NCBI GenBank assembly: GCA_003132105.1
Contig: PKWS01000404.1
Location: 6,248 to 15,259 of the forward strand
DNA from: Desulfosporosinus sp.
GTDB lineage: Bacteria > Bacillota > Desulfitobacteriia > Desulfitobacteriales > Desulfitobacteriaceae
Length of the DNA stretch: 9,012 nt
Direction of reading: 5' to 3'
Below are positions 1-7,185 of the stretch, piece by piece. How positions within the stretch are numbered: the first letter of the stretch is position 1; each line of letters opens with the position of its first letter. Position numbers and translations under genes: made by a program. The notes under the pieces are model-generated. The model searched no databases and was not told the origin of the DNA. It saw only the letters and a program-made list of their open reading frames with translations.

Positions 1-234
1 CAAATTGATATGAAACAAGTTACTACTTTTTCCATACGTGAAAAACTCGCCATTGAATATTCCAAGGGCATTTCCAGTACACCTATTTCCTTTGGACCAA
101 CACTCATCCAAGAAATTACGGAACACTTTTCGGAACGAGAAATTGTAATTCTTGCAACTACGTCCGCACAGGTTAATTATTGGGCGAGAATGATTGCAGC
201 TTTAGGGGTTCCACCGGCTGGTTTTTCGAACTGA
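1..234 (+). CDS. Carboxymuconolactone decarboxylase/AhpD-like protein, C-terminal part (5' end outside window)
   Basis: The frame is open from the first base of the window to the TGA at 232-234, so this is probably the tail of a longer gene. The ATG at 10 has no good ribosome site within the visible bases. The C-terminal stretch FSEREIVILATTSAQVNYWA, then RMIAALGVPPAG, matches the usual end of the carboxymuconolactone decarboxylase family, a helical fold in which 'FSEREIVELT..IA.INFWNR...ALGV' is typical. Family members include AhpD-like alkylhydroperoxidases that use a CxxC pair, and non-redox decarboxylases. The region that would carry CxxC lies outside the window, so activity cannot be assigned. 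A weak 8-bp hairpin (243-263) follows the stop. The family call is fairly safe and the exact role is unknown. Confidence 0.68.
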   Translation, partial: QIDMKQVTTFSIREKLAIEYSKGISSTPISFGPTLIQEITEHFSEREIVILATTSAQVNYWARMIAALGVPPAGFSN

Positions 235-390
235 ATTTCCAGTTAAGAGAACGGATTTCTTAAGTTCTGTCATCTGTGAAGCATCTTTGATACCAAATAG
301 TTCATCGTCATCCGTCTGATTGGTATATGTTCTCAATGTATTCCCCAGGAGGACAATCATCCGAGGATTGAATTATTCCATATCCACCTA

Positions 391-419
391 TTGACGCTTA
401 TCTAGATGCATTATATACT
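391..419 (+). promoter_or_regulatory. Sigma-A-type promoter of the OPT transporter gene
   Basis: TTGACG (391-396) and TATACT (414-419) are separated by exactly 17 bases, five of six matches to each consensus hexamer. Transcription would begin near 426 and leave a leader of about 127 bases before the ATG at 553. The rest of the 318-base gap (235-390) shows no convincing gene or RNA. A 54-codon minus-strand ORF starting at 360 has no ribosome site. Confidence 0.7.
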
Positions 420-497
420 TGCTTTAGACGATTTATCGCCAATATAGTCGAATTATAGCTGCAGATAGGATGTGAAATGTGCGCGCCTGATGGACAA

Positions 498-521
498 ATG
501 TGAAAACTATTTTTTTCACAT
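498..521 (+). promoter_or_regulatory. Inverted repeat in the leader of the OPT gene
   Basis: ATGTGAAAA (498-506) and TTTTCACAT (513-521) are perfect 9-base arms around a 6-base loop. The element sits downstream of the promoter and 11 bases before the AAGGAAAGGTGG ribosome site (533-544). It could be an RNA hairpin or a protein-binding dyad. The half-sites are too far apart for a standard CRP/FNR site (TGTGA-N6-TCACA; here the gap is 12). Function unknown. Confidence 0.4.
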
Positions 522-552
522 AACAATGTGTTAAGGAAAGGTGGCAAAGTAA

Positions 553-2487
553 ATGGCAACGCAACAGGGATTATCTCATGACGCCTATGGCGGAATTGCT
601 GGGAAAGATTATGTTCCGTTTGTATCCGCTAAAACTGTTATGCCCGAATTTACAATATATAGTGTTGTGATCGGGGCATTTCTCGCTGTTCTCTTTGGAG
701 CCGCGAATACCTATTTAGGACTAAAAGTTGGGATGACCGTAAGTGCCTCGATTCCTGCCGCTGTGATGGCAACAGCGCTCTTTAAACTCTTTGGGCGCAA
801 TAATATTTTAGAGAATAACATCACACAAACTGTAGCTTCGACAGGCGAAGCGGTTGCGGGAGGCATTATTTTTACAGTTCCTGCCCTTTTCCTTTGGGGC
901 TTACAAGTAACTATTTTACAAATTGTAGCGATTGCCGTACTAGGCGGTACTATAGGTATCCTTTTTGTTATCCCTCTACGTCGTTATTTAACCATTGATG
1001 AACACGGCACCTTGCCTTATCCAGAAGGAATGGCCTGTGCTGAAGTACTAGTCAACACTGGAAGTGTCGGAGCTGGTGCAAAGGTCGTTTTTGCAGGTAT
1101 GGGATTAGGTGCAATTTATAAATTTTTATCAGGTGGTTTAGGATTATGGAGCGAATCGGCTTCTTTTGCTGTACCGGGAATTACGGCTGGTATATTTTCT
1201 TTTGACACATTGGCGTCTTTATTTGGTGTTGGTCTAATTGTGGGCTTTGAAATCAGTGCTTATATGCTGGCAGGTGGCATGGTCGCCTGGTTGGTTCTTA
1301 TACCGATTATTAAATATTTTGGAGCGGGGCTAACTCTTGCGGTTTTCCCAAGCACTGAGCTTATTAAAGATATGAGTGCGGCCGCCATATGGAGTAAGTA
1401 TATTCGTTATATAGGCGCCGGAGCAGTGGCTGCGGGCGGATTCATCAGCCTAATTAAGTCTCTTCCAACTATTTATAGTTCGTTTAAAGCGGCATTAACT
1501 GGTTTGAAATCAGCGGATGTCAAAACGACCGTGCGTATGGAACGTGATTTGTCGATGAAGATGATTGGTATTGGAATTTTAATTGTGCTTTTGGCAATTA
1601 TTCTATTACCTGGCCTTTTGCCAGGCGGTGTCGTTGGAGCCTTGTGTGTCTTAGTCTTTGGTTTTTTCTTTGCAGCAGTTTCTGCGCGAATTACGGGGAT
1701 TGTCGGGGTATCCAATAATCCTGTGTCAGGAATGACCATTGCAACCCTCTTGGTAACAAGTGCCCTTCTCAAAGCAGTCGGCTGGAGTTCAACATCCGGA
1801 ATGATAGCAGCCATTACTATAGGGGCGATTGTCTGTGTCGCTATATCAGTGGCTGGATCTGGTGCCCAGAATTTAAAGACGAATTTCATTATCGGTGGTA
1901 CACCAAAATATGTTGAGATTGCCACAATCGTAGGTATCGCCCTAGTCGCTGCTGCCATAGGCTATGTTCTCTTTATCTTAAATGCAGCCTATGGTATTGG
2001 TAGCAAAGAAATCGCGGCACCCCAAGCTACGTTAATGTCTATGGTAATTAAGGGTGTGTTTACCGGGTCTTTGCCTTGGAATCTTGTATCTGTTGGTGTG
2101 GTTCTTGGCCTGGTCATTGAATTAATGGGCTTACCTGTCCTCCCCTTTGCACTTGGACTCTATCTGCCTCTTTCTTTGAGCGGAGGTGTGATGGTAGGTG
2201 GCATCGTGCGATGGATGATTGATCGTCAATTTAAAGGAGACACTCTTAAGGAAAAGGTGGAAAAGGCTATCTTATGGTCTTCTGGTCTGATTGCCGGCGA
2301 TGCACTGATCGGTATTGTTATCGCAGTATTTGCCTTTAAGAGCATCGATATTGGCGTGTTTGCTAAAAATCCTTTGGCTAACAGTGACCCTTTATCACTG
2401 CTAATGTTCATTGGGTTAGCCATCGTCACTTATCTGTATGTACGTGGAACTAAACGTGGAACTAAACGTGGAAGTAAACACAGTTAG
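553..2487 (+). CDS. OPT family oligopeptide transporter
   Basis: A 644-residue polytopic membrane protein of the oligopeptide transporter (OPT) family, proton-coupled uptake carriers for small peptides or peptide-like metal chelates. Conserved family blocks are visible: ENNITQTVASTGEAVAGG (residues 87-104) and LPYPEGMACAEVL (154-166). Many hydrophobic segments run from about residue 35 to 625, and the length is normal for bacterial members. The start is supported by AAGGAAAGGTGG eight bases upstream. A promoter at 391-419 and a leader inverted repeat lie ahead. The PqqD-like gene follows after 86 bases with no terminator between, so the two are probably co-transcribed. The last residues (631-642) are an Arg-Gly-Thr-Lys repeat, giving a basic tail. 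Substrate cannot be read from sequence; peptides, glutathione-type compounds and metal complexes are all known for the family. Confidence 0.93.
   Translation: MATQQGLSHDAYGGIAGKDYVPFVSAKTVMPEFTIYSVVIGAFLAVLFGAANTYLGLKVGMTVSASIPAAVMATALFKLFGRNNILENNITQTVASTGEAVAGGIIFTVPALFLWGLQVTILQIVAIAVLGGTIGILFVIPLRRYLTIDEHGTLPYPEGMACAEVLVNTGSVGAGAKVVFAGMGLGAIYKFLSGGLGLWSESASFAVPGITAGIFSFDTLASLFGVGLIVGFEISAYMLAGGMVAWLVLIPIIKYFGAGLTLAVFPSTELIKDMSAAAIWSKYIRYIGAGAVAAGGFISLIKSLPTIYSSFKAALTGLKSADVKTTVRMERDLSMKMIGIGILIVLLAIILLPGLLPGGVVGALCVLVFGFFFAAVSARITGIVGVSNNPVSGMTIATLLVTSALLKAVGWSSTSGMIAAITIGAIVCVAISVAGSGAQNLKTNFIIGGTPKYVEIATIVGIALVAAAIGYVLFILNAAYGIGSKEIAAPQATLMSMVIKGVFTGSLPWNLVSVGVVLGLVIELMGLPVLPFALGLYLPLSLSGGVMVGGIVRWMIDRQFKGDTLKEKVEKAILWSSGLIAGDALIGIVIAVFAFKSIDIGVFAKNPLANSDPLSLLMFIGLAIVTYLYVRGTKRGTKRGSKHS
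2442..2477 (+). repeat. 3 x 12-bp in-frame tandem repeat at the 3' end of the OPT gene
   Basis: The unit ACGTGGAACTAA is repeated three times (2442-2453, 2454-2465 and 2466-2477); the third copy differs by one base (AACT to AAGT). It encodes RGTK-RGTK-RGSK just before the stop. The first two copies are identical, which suggests recent slippage expansion of a cytoplasmic basic tail. Confidence 0.85.
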
Positions 2488-2573
2488 TGCAAAAATTACA
2501 TCATCCTGATGAGTTAGGGTCATTTAAAACAATCTTTGGGCCGCAATAATCTGTGTAACGGAGGGAAACTACG

Positions 2574-2921
2574 GTGAAAAAGAAAAAGGACCTAAATATG
2601 TTGGAAATGATCCCTCGCCTTAAAGAAACCATTGAATTTCATAAAACAGCAACGGGAGGTATGTTGCAGTTTACCCGAAACGGACGTTGGGACTCTATCT
2701 TACATTGGGTGTTCCCGCAAGCTCCGCAAATTTTGACCAGGAAACTGGATCACGAAGGAACAAGGGTAATTGAACTGTGTGACGGAACGAGAACGATTCA
2801 AGAAATTGGGCAGACTATGTTTTTGGAATTTGGACACAAGGAAGACGAAGTTTATGCTCGTCTAGCCCAATTTATGACTATGCTTTATCGGAGTGGAATT
2901 ATTGTATTGAAGGAAAAATGA
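2574..2921 (+). CDS. PqqD-like (RiPP recognition element fold) protein
   Basis: A 115-residue soluble protein. Residues about 56-112 carry the PqqD pattern: a hydrophobic 'LDHEGTRVIELCDGTRTIQEI' type stretch (interrupted here as LDHEGTRVIEL then CDGTRTIQEI), then an acidic helix and a 'FMTMLYRSGIIVL' ending. In the family this is a small winged-helix fold that binds leader peptides of ribosomal peptides and presents them to a modifying enzyme, classically PqqE in PQQ synthesis. No radical SAM enzyme, precursor peptide or other maturation gene is visible here, so this is an orphan member. The GTG start is chosen because GGAGGG (2560-2565) lies eight bases upstream; the ATG nine codons in lacks one. 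The first about 55 residues have no recognised domain. Its position behind the peptide transporter suggests a role linked to peptide handling, which is inference. Confidence 0.82.
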   Translation: MKKKKDLNMLEMIPRLKETIEFHKTATGGMLQFTRNGRWDSILHWVFPQAPQILTRKLDHEGTRVIELCDGTRTIQEIGQTMFLEFGHKEDEVYARLAQFMTMLYRSGIIVLKEK

Positions 2922-2961
2922 GATCTTTGTTTGCAGGAAAACATCAGCTAATGTCAGTTCA

Positions 2962-2997
2962 GCCGCCTGTTTAAAACAGGCGGCCGTTTGTCGTTTT
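2962..2997 (+). terminator. Intrinsic terminator after the OPT-PqqD unit
   Basis: GCCGCCTG (2962-2969) pairs with CAGGCGGC (2977-2984) and the T/A bases between extend the dyad almost to its centre. A moderately T-rich tail (2987-2997) follows. It lies about 40 bases after the PqqD stop and is GC-rich for this region, so it should end the two-gene transcript. Confidence 0.78.
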
Positions 2998-3107
2998 GAT
3001 TAGGTTCAACACTCATTGCATAAAGTCCTAGGTATAAGTGACAAGATATTTGAATAATAACAACTAACAATTATTGCCATCGAATAAAATCTGTCACCTC
3101 TTTTATC

Positions 3108-3136
3108 TTGTCGAATCCTCCCACTTCCTGTACAAT
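3108..3136 (+). promoter_or_regulatory. Sigma-A-type promoter of the D-Ala-D-Ala carboxypeptidase gene
   Basis: TTGTCG (3108-3113) and TACAAT (3131-3136) are 17 bases apart. The predicted start near 3143 gives a leader of about 33 bases to the ATG at 3176. The -35 box overlaps the right arm (3104-3112) of a 9-bp inverted repeat whose left arm is at 3040-3048. Confidence 0.62.
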
Positions 3137-3175
3137 GAAGTTATAGATTGAAATATACTTTCAGGGAGGTCATTT

Positions 3176-4396
3176 ATGTCTGGGTCGATAAAGTCTCCGA
3201 AATCTTTGAACTCCAAAGGGATTTTAATTTTATTCCTTGCCTTTTTAATCATTGTAGGGGGTATTGTTCAGATCAATCGTCCATATTCAATAGTTGAGGC
3301 AAAACCGATATCGCCGAGCGTTAATTTGCCAGGTAGTTTTTCAGTTACCTTTCCTGAACAAGGTGAATCCGCCGTTGGTACGGAAAACTTAGGTGTGATT
3401 GCTTCCTCTGAAGTCAAAACCCCGATCCCGATTGCCAGTGTAGCGAAAATCATGACGGCTTATTTGGTATTGAAAACTTATCCTTTGAAGGTGGGCCAAG
3501 ATGGACCCAATATAACAATGGATGAACAAGATGTTACTGAGTACCAAAACGCTCTAAATAACGGCTATTCTGTTGTAAAGGTTGAGCAAGGGGAAAAATT
3601 GACTGAGAGGCAACTTTTGGAAGGTTTATTGTTACCATCTGGTGACAACATCGCGGACAAGTTAGGCCGTTGGGTATCTGGCTCAGATGCTGCTTTTGTA
3701 ACAAAGATGAATGAAACAGCTAAATCCCTTGGTATGACGGATACAAACTATTCTGATGCTAGTGGCGTGAGTCCGACAACCGTGAGCAACGCAGTGGATC
3801 AATTTAAAATTGCACAAGCAGCAATGGAGGATCCAATTTTTCGTGAAATAGTCAAAATGCCACAAACTACCCTTCCCGTAGCTGGTATAGTTTATAATGT
3901 TAATGCGATGCTTGGAAGAAATGGGATTGTGGGGATTAAAACCGGATCAACATCGAAAGCCGGTGGTAACTTTGTCTCGGCGACACCGATAACTGTCGGG
4001 AATAAAACACATTTTATTATTGCGGTGGTCTTGGGTCAGCAGGCCGTTAGATCTCTTCAAAGCGCAATGGATAAAAACGTCAAGATTTTAGACCAAGTAC
4101 GATCTGAATTCAAAATATATCCTATTGCTCAACCTAGTGCAGGTTTTGGTCAACTTTCAAGTGCCTGGAAAAGCAAAAGTGATTTGAAAGCCACTGAACA
4201 TTTACAAATTTTTGGTTACCCTGGCATGGAAGTATCGCTTTCGATTAAGCTCAATAATTCGCAATTACCAACTTCATCAAATAAAAATGTCGCAACCTTA
4301 ACAATTCAATCGGGTAAAGAGATCCAGTCTGTTCCGCTTCAAAATACACAATCCATTAAACCACCTGGACTTTTATGGCGACTTTTTAGATATTAA
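3176..4396 (+). CDS. D-alanyl-D-alanine carboxypeptidase, peptidase family S11 (DacA/DacF type)
   Basis: A 406-residue penicillin-binding protein that would remove the terminal D-Ala from peptidoglycan stem peptides outside the membrane. One hydrophobic segment (about residues 15-31) is a signal sequence or anchor. The active-site motifs are present in order: S88-V-A-K91 (SxxK nucleophile and base), S155-G-D-N158 at the SxN position, and K255-T-G257. The last about 90 residues form the beta-rich C-terminal region usual for the family. The second motif is read as SGD-N rather than SGN, a variant worth checking. AGGGAGGT (3163-3170) supports the start. It has its own promoter and terminator, so it is probably transcribed alone. 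Neighbouring SpoVB suggests a link to cortex or wall building, but vegetative DacA and sporulation DacF types cannot be separated here. Confidence 0.92.
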   Translation: MSGSIKSPKSLNSKGILILFLAFLIIVGGIVQINRPYSIVEAKPISPSVNLPGSFSVTFPEQGESAVGTENLGVIASSEVKTPIPIASVAKIMTAYLVLKTYPLKVGQDGPNITMDEQDVTEYQNALNNGYSVVKVEQGEKLTERQLLEGLLLPSGDNIADKLGRWVSGSDAAFVTKMNETAKSLGMTDTNYSDASGVSPTTVSNAVDQFKIAQAAMEDPIFREIVKMPQTTLPVAGIVYNVNAMLGRNGIVGIKTGSTSKAGGNFVSATPITVGNKTHFIIAVVLGQQAVRSLQSAMDKNVKILDQVRSEFKIYPIAQPSAGFGQLSSAWKSKSDLKATEHLQIFGYPGMEVSLSIKLNNSQLPTSSNKNVATLTIQSGKEIQSVPLQNTQSIKPPGLLWRLFRY

Positions 4397-4427
4397 GGCT
4401 TGCAAGTTGCACGCTTTGTCCTAAAAC

Positions 4428-4459
4428 AAGAAGAGCGAAACGATTGTTTCGCTCTTCTT
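4428..4459. terminator. Bidirectional terminator between convergent genes
   Basis: A perfect 14-bp stem (4428-4441 with 4446-4459) encloses the four-base loop GATT. It lies between the stops of the carboxypeptidase (4396) and the flippase (4492). The minus-strand exit reads TTGTTTTAGG, a fair U-tract; the plus-strand exit is TTCTCTCT-like. It should serve both transcripts. Confidence 0.87.
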
Positions 4460-4491
4460 CTCTCTGAACCAGCACATACGAATTATCATCA

Positions 4492-6075
4492 TTACTTAGG
4501 GAACAACAAGGCCAGCGTCCTGCCAATCAAAGGAATTTTAACGATATTGTTCTGGTGAATCACCTTCAAAAAACCCAATAACACCACATAGACAAATACT
4601 GAAAACAAGATTCCTATCAACATGGCCATTCCGACTCCCAATTTGGACGTTAAATTATTGAGATGAGTAAACAGCACCCTTCCAAGGTATCCCATAGCTA
4701 TCCCTGCTACTAAAATTTTGATTATTTTTGGGATGTCCAGAGCAAAACCGATTAATTTCACAACGGATAAATAATGTAAGATCGTTTCCAAAATGACGCC
4801 GATGCTAATAGCTAAGATTACCCCATTGATTTCCAGCTTTGGATTGGAGGCCAACGGGTAAATAAGAGCAACGGAAGTGCATTTGGCTACGATGTTGTTA
4901 ATCATTGCCGTCTTCGCTTGCCCCATTCCGACCAAAACAGACTGGAGTGGAGTCTGGAGATAATTTAACAAGAAAAATGGCGAAATCAATTTTAGTAATG
5001 GGGCCGCTGCCGGCGCATGGTAGATAACCGTCATTAATTCCTGTGAATACAGATACATCAAAATTGTACTGGGTGCACCAACAATCAGCGCAGCCCCGAT
5101 AGCTTGATTTAACCGACGGTTGATTAAACGGAGATTGTTTTGAGCATTTGCTTCACTAATAGCGGGAACCAAAGTGACTCCAAGCGACTGGTTGATAAAG
5201 CCAGGGAGAAACAGCAGTGGCATAACGAAACCTGTCAACATCCCATATTGTCTTGTAATCAGGACGGAACTGACTCCAGCCAGAGCCAGACTTTTAGTAA
5301 TCACGACCGGTTGCATAGCCCGGGAAACCGAAATTACAAAACCATTGCCCGTGGTAGGCAATCCGGTCTGTAATAATTCGATCAGAACATTTTTTCCTCG
5401 AAGTGCTTGATTCCAACTAGGGTAAGAAACCCTGAATTTCCTATGATGTGAGGTTCTGAACAGGATGATAAAAACAAGTAAAGAACAAGCTTCCCCCAAC
5501 ACGCTGCTTAGCACCGCTCCTGCGGCAGCATATTCAATACCCAACGGAATCAGCCACTGAACCAAAACATAGGTAAAACTAACCCGCACAATTTGTTCGA
5601 TTATTTGCGCAATGGCGATTGGATTCATGTTTTGCCTTCCACGAAAATAGCCTTTAAGCACACCTGATACTGCCCCAATCGGAATAATCGGGATCATAGC
5701 CATGAACGAATAATAAGACCGCGGATCTGTCAAGAAGTAGCGTGAGAATGCCTTGCCACCTAAAACCGAGAGAAAAACTACGAAAATACTCAAGCTTACC
5801 GTTATAACCAAAGATATAATGAGTATCTTTTTTACTTTTGCCCCATTTCTCTGGGCTTCTGCTTCCGCCACTAAGCGAGAAATAGCTACCGGCAGCCCGA
5901 TGGTCGTAAGTGTCATCATCAAGCCCATAAAGGGCATGACCATCTTTTGCAACCCAATTCCTTCGGGACCTAGAATTCTGGATAGAACAATTGAATTGAT
6001 GAAAACCAAGATCTTAGTTATGAAAGCGGCAACGGTTAGAACAAAAGCCCCTTTGACCAAACTTTGTTTCTTCAT
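4492..6075 (-). CDS. spoVB: SpoVB-like polysaccharide/lipid flippase (MVF/MATE superfamily)
   Basis: A 527-residue multispanning membrane protein of the SpoVB/MurJ-like branch of the MOP exporter superfamily, expected to have about 14 membrane segments. Members move lipid-linked sugar intermediates such as lipid II across the membrane; SpoVB itself is needed for spore cortex synthesis. Family hallmarks seen are FITKILVFINSIVLSRILG near the N-terminus (about residues 18-36), GLPVAISRLVAEAEA (60-74) and the KGYFRGRQNMNPIAIAQ block (141-157). Length is normal. AAGAAAGG about eight bases ahead of the ATG supports the start. No strong promoter was seen in the 185-base divergent gap; the best candidate is a weak TTGAAA at 6136-6131 with poor -10 partners, so a sporulation sigma factor may be used. 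Several paralogues (SpoVB, YtgP, YkvU types) exist in such genomes, so the symbol is tentative. Confidence 0.85.
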   Translation of the reverse strand: MKKQSLVKGAFVLTVAAFITKILVFINSIVLSRILGPEGIGLQKMVMPFMGLMMTLTTIGLPVAISRLVAEAEAQRNGAKVKKILIISLVITVSLSIFVVFLSVLGGKAFSRYFLTDPRSYYSFMAMIPIIPIGAVSGVLKGYFRGRQNMNPIAIAQIIEQIVRVSFTYVLVQWLIPLGIEYAAAGAVLSSVLGEACSLLVFIILFRTSHHRKFRVSYPSWNQALRGKNVLIELLQTGLPTTGNGFVISVSRAMQPVVITKSLALAGVSSVLITRQYGMLTGFVMPLLFLPGFINQSLGVTLVPAISEANAQNNLRLINRRLNQAIGAALIVGAPSTILMYLYSQELMTVIYHAPAAAPLLKLISPFFLLNYLQTPLQSVLVGMGQAKTAMINNIVAKCTSVALIYPLASNPKLEINGVILAISIGVILETILHYLSVVKLIGFALDIPKIIKILVAGIAMGYLGRVLFTHLNNLTSKLGVGMAMLIGILFSVFVYVVLLGFLKVIHQNNIVKIPLIGRTLALLFPK

Positions 6076-6260
6076 GTAGCTAACCTTTCTTAAAACAATG
6101 TTTGATCTATATCTATGTAAGCACAGGGCATTTCAAAACCTCTTCACACTAGTAAAGGCCACTCATCTAGTCGCCTGTATTCTTGCGAGGGAAAAGACCT
6201 TCCATTCATTCCTTTGCCTAAAATAAGCAAAATTAAGAAATGAAATGAGAGTATTGCGTT

Positions 6261-7085
6261 ATGGAACAATTTTTAGTAGAATCCCTCAAATTAAGCATTT
6301 TAGAAATGATAAGTCTTGTTGGGCTGTTGATTGTCATTGGATTAGTTTTGGGCTTAATGGAGCGAAAAGCCAACGGCTTCTTCTTTGCTGCGGTTGGTTA
6401 TAAAGGAATTTTGGCTACTGCTTGGATAGGGACTCCGGTTCACGAAATGGGCCACGCCTTGATGTGTCTTATTTTTGGTCATAAAATTATGGACATGAGA
6501 TTGTTAACGATCGATCGTGCGGATGGCACCTTGGGCTATGTCACTCATTCATATAATCGGAGGAGTGTCTATCAAACCGTGGGCAATTTCTTCATTGGTA
6601 TTGCTCCTATTATCAGTGGGATTGGGGCCCTGTTTCTAAGCCTATATTATTTGTTACCTAACTCCTTCAAGGTCTTCGCAGTCTATTTGCAAAGAGGTGT
6701 GATGACTAAACCTTTTGATTTAACTTTTGTCAAAGGGTTCGCCAGCGCCAGTCTCGTTTTAATCCAAAGCATTTTTACCTTAAGTAATTTATTCAACCCT
6801 CATTTCTGGATCTTTCTACTGATTGCCACTGGCGTTTCTTCCCATATTTCGTTAAGTGATTCAGATATCAAAGGGGCAACCCAGGGACTCGTTTCGCTAT
6901 ACGTAGTTTTATTTAGCCTGACAATAATGGGTAACTTCATGCGTGTCAACGCGTACAGTTATATTTCGCAAATGGCTCAGTATAATGCCTATATACTCGC
7001 TTTTTCTGCTCTGGCCTTGATCTTTTCCTTATTTACCTTGGTATTAAGTTTTATAGTTTATCAAATCAAATTCACTACGCTATAA
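6261..7085 (+). CDS. Probable intramembrane zinc metalloprotease, M50-like
   Basis: A 274-residue membrane protein with hydrophobic segments at about 14-33, 41-57, 108-131, 160-177, 182-195, 208-226 and 240-268. H61-E-M-G-H65 sits at the end of a hydrophobic segment and matches the HExxH zinc motif of site-2-type (M50) proteases. A later block, SSHISLSDSDIKG (residues 193-205), stands where M50 enzymes carry their third zinc ligand, an Asp usually in an LDG-type motif; D200 or D202 could fill that role. I infer a membrane-embedded protease, but a non-proteolytic zinc membrane protein is possible. The start has only a weak GAGAG site nine bases upstream; no better start exists nearby. The gene is divergent from the flippase and ends before a very long hairpin. 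No substrate such as an anti-sigma factor is visible next to it. Confidence 0.72.
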   Translation: MEQFLVESLKLSILEMISLVGLLIVIGLVLGLMERKANGFFFAAVGYKGILATAWIGTPVHEMGHALMCLIFGHKIMDMRLLTIDRADGTLGYVTHSYNRRSVYQTVGNFFIGIAPIISGIGALFLSLYYLLPNSFKVFAVYLQRGVMTKPFDLTFVKGFASASLVLIQSIFTLSNLFNPHFWIFLLIATGVSSHISLSDSDIKGATQGLVSLYVVLFSLTIMGNFMRVNAYSYISQMAQYNAYILAFSALALIFSLFTLVLSFIVYQIKFTTL

Positions 7086-7129
7086 ATACGTTTGGCTCTA
7101 TGGTAAAATGGGATAAAGTTTGCCGATAA

Positions 7130-7183
7130 GGAACACAAAACGAACCTCTGGACGGGTTGTCCATGAGGTTCGTTTTGTGTTCC
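7130..7183. terminator. Very long hairpin between convergent genes, probable bidirectional terminator
   Basis: A perfect 19-bp stem (7130-7148 with 7165-7183) is extended, after one bulged base at 7164, by five more pairs (7149-7153 with 7159-7163) around a GGGTT loop. It lies 44 bases after the protease stop and 2 bases after the stop of the minus-strand small ORF, which suits a shared terminator. Neither side has a good T-run, and the stem is far longer than the other terminators here, so another RNA role is possible. Confidence 0.6.
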
Positions 7184-7185
7184 CC

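Noticed and set aside
208..360. Minus-strand ORF of about 54 codons starting at 360 and overlapping the end of the first gene
   Set aside because: No ribosome site before its ATG, no recognisable domain, and it overlaps the coding 3' end of the decarboxylase-like gene on the other strand; most likely chance.
499..520. CRP/FNR-like site TGTGA...TCACA
   Set aside because: The half-sites are separated by 12 bases instead of 6, and the element lies downstream of the predicted start of transcription.
1473..1958. Minus-strand ORF of 161 codons inside the OPT gene
   Set aside because: Antisense shadow of a well-conserved transporter; the translated sequence is low in domain-like character.
2996..3024. 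Possible promoter TTGATT-17-CATAAA
   Set aside because: Only four of six matches in each box, and a better promoter lies closer to the carboxypeptidase gene.
5140..5410. Two overlapping plus-strand ORFs inside the flippase gene
   Set aside because: Both are shadows on the opposite strand of conserved SpoVB-like coding sequence.
6106..6136. Minus-strand promoter TTGAAA...TATAGA for the flippase gene
   Set aside because: The spacer would be 19 bases and the -10 matches only four of six positions; mentioned in the gene entry but not called.
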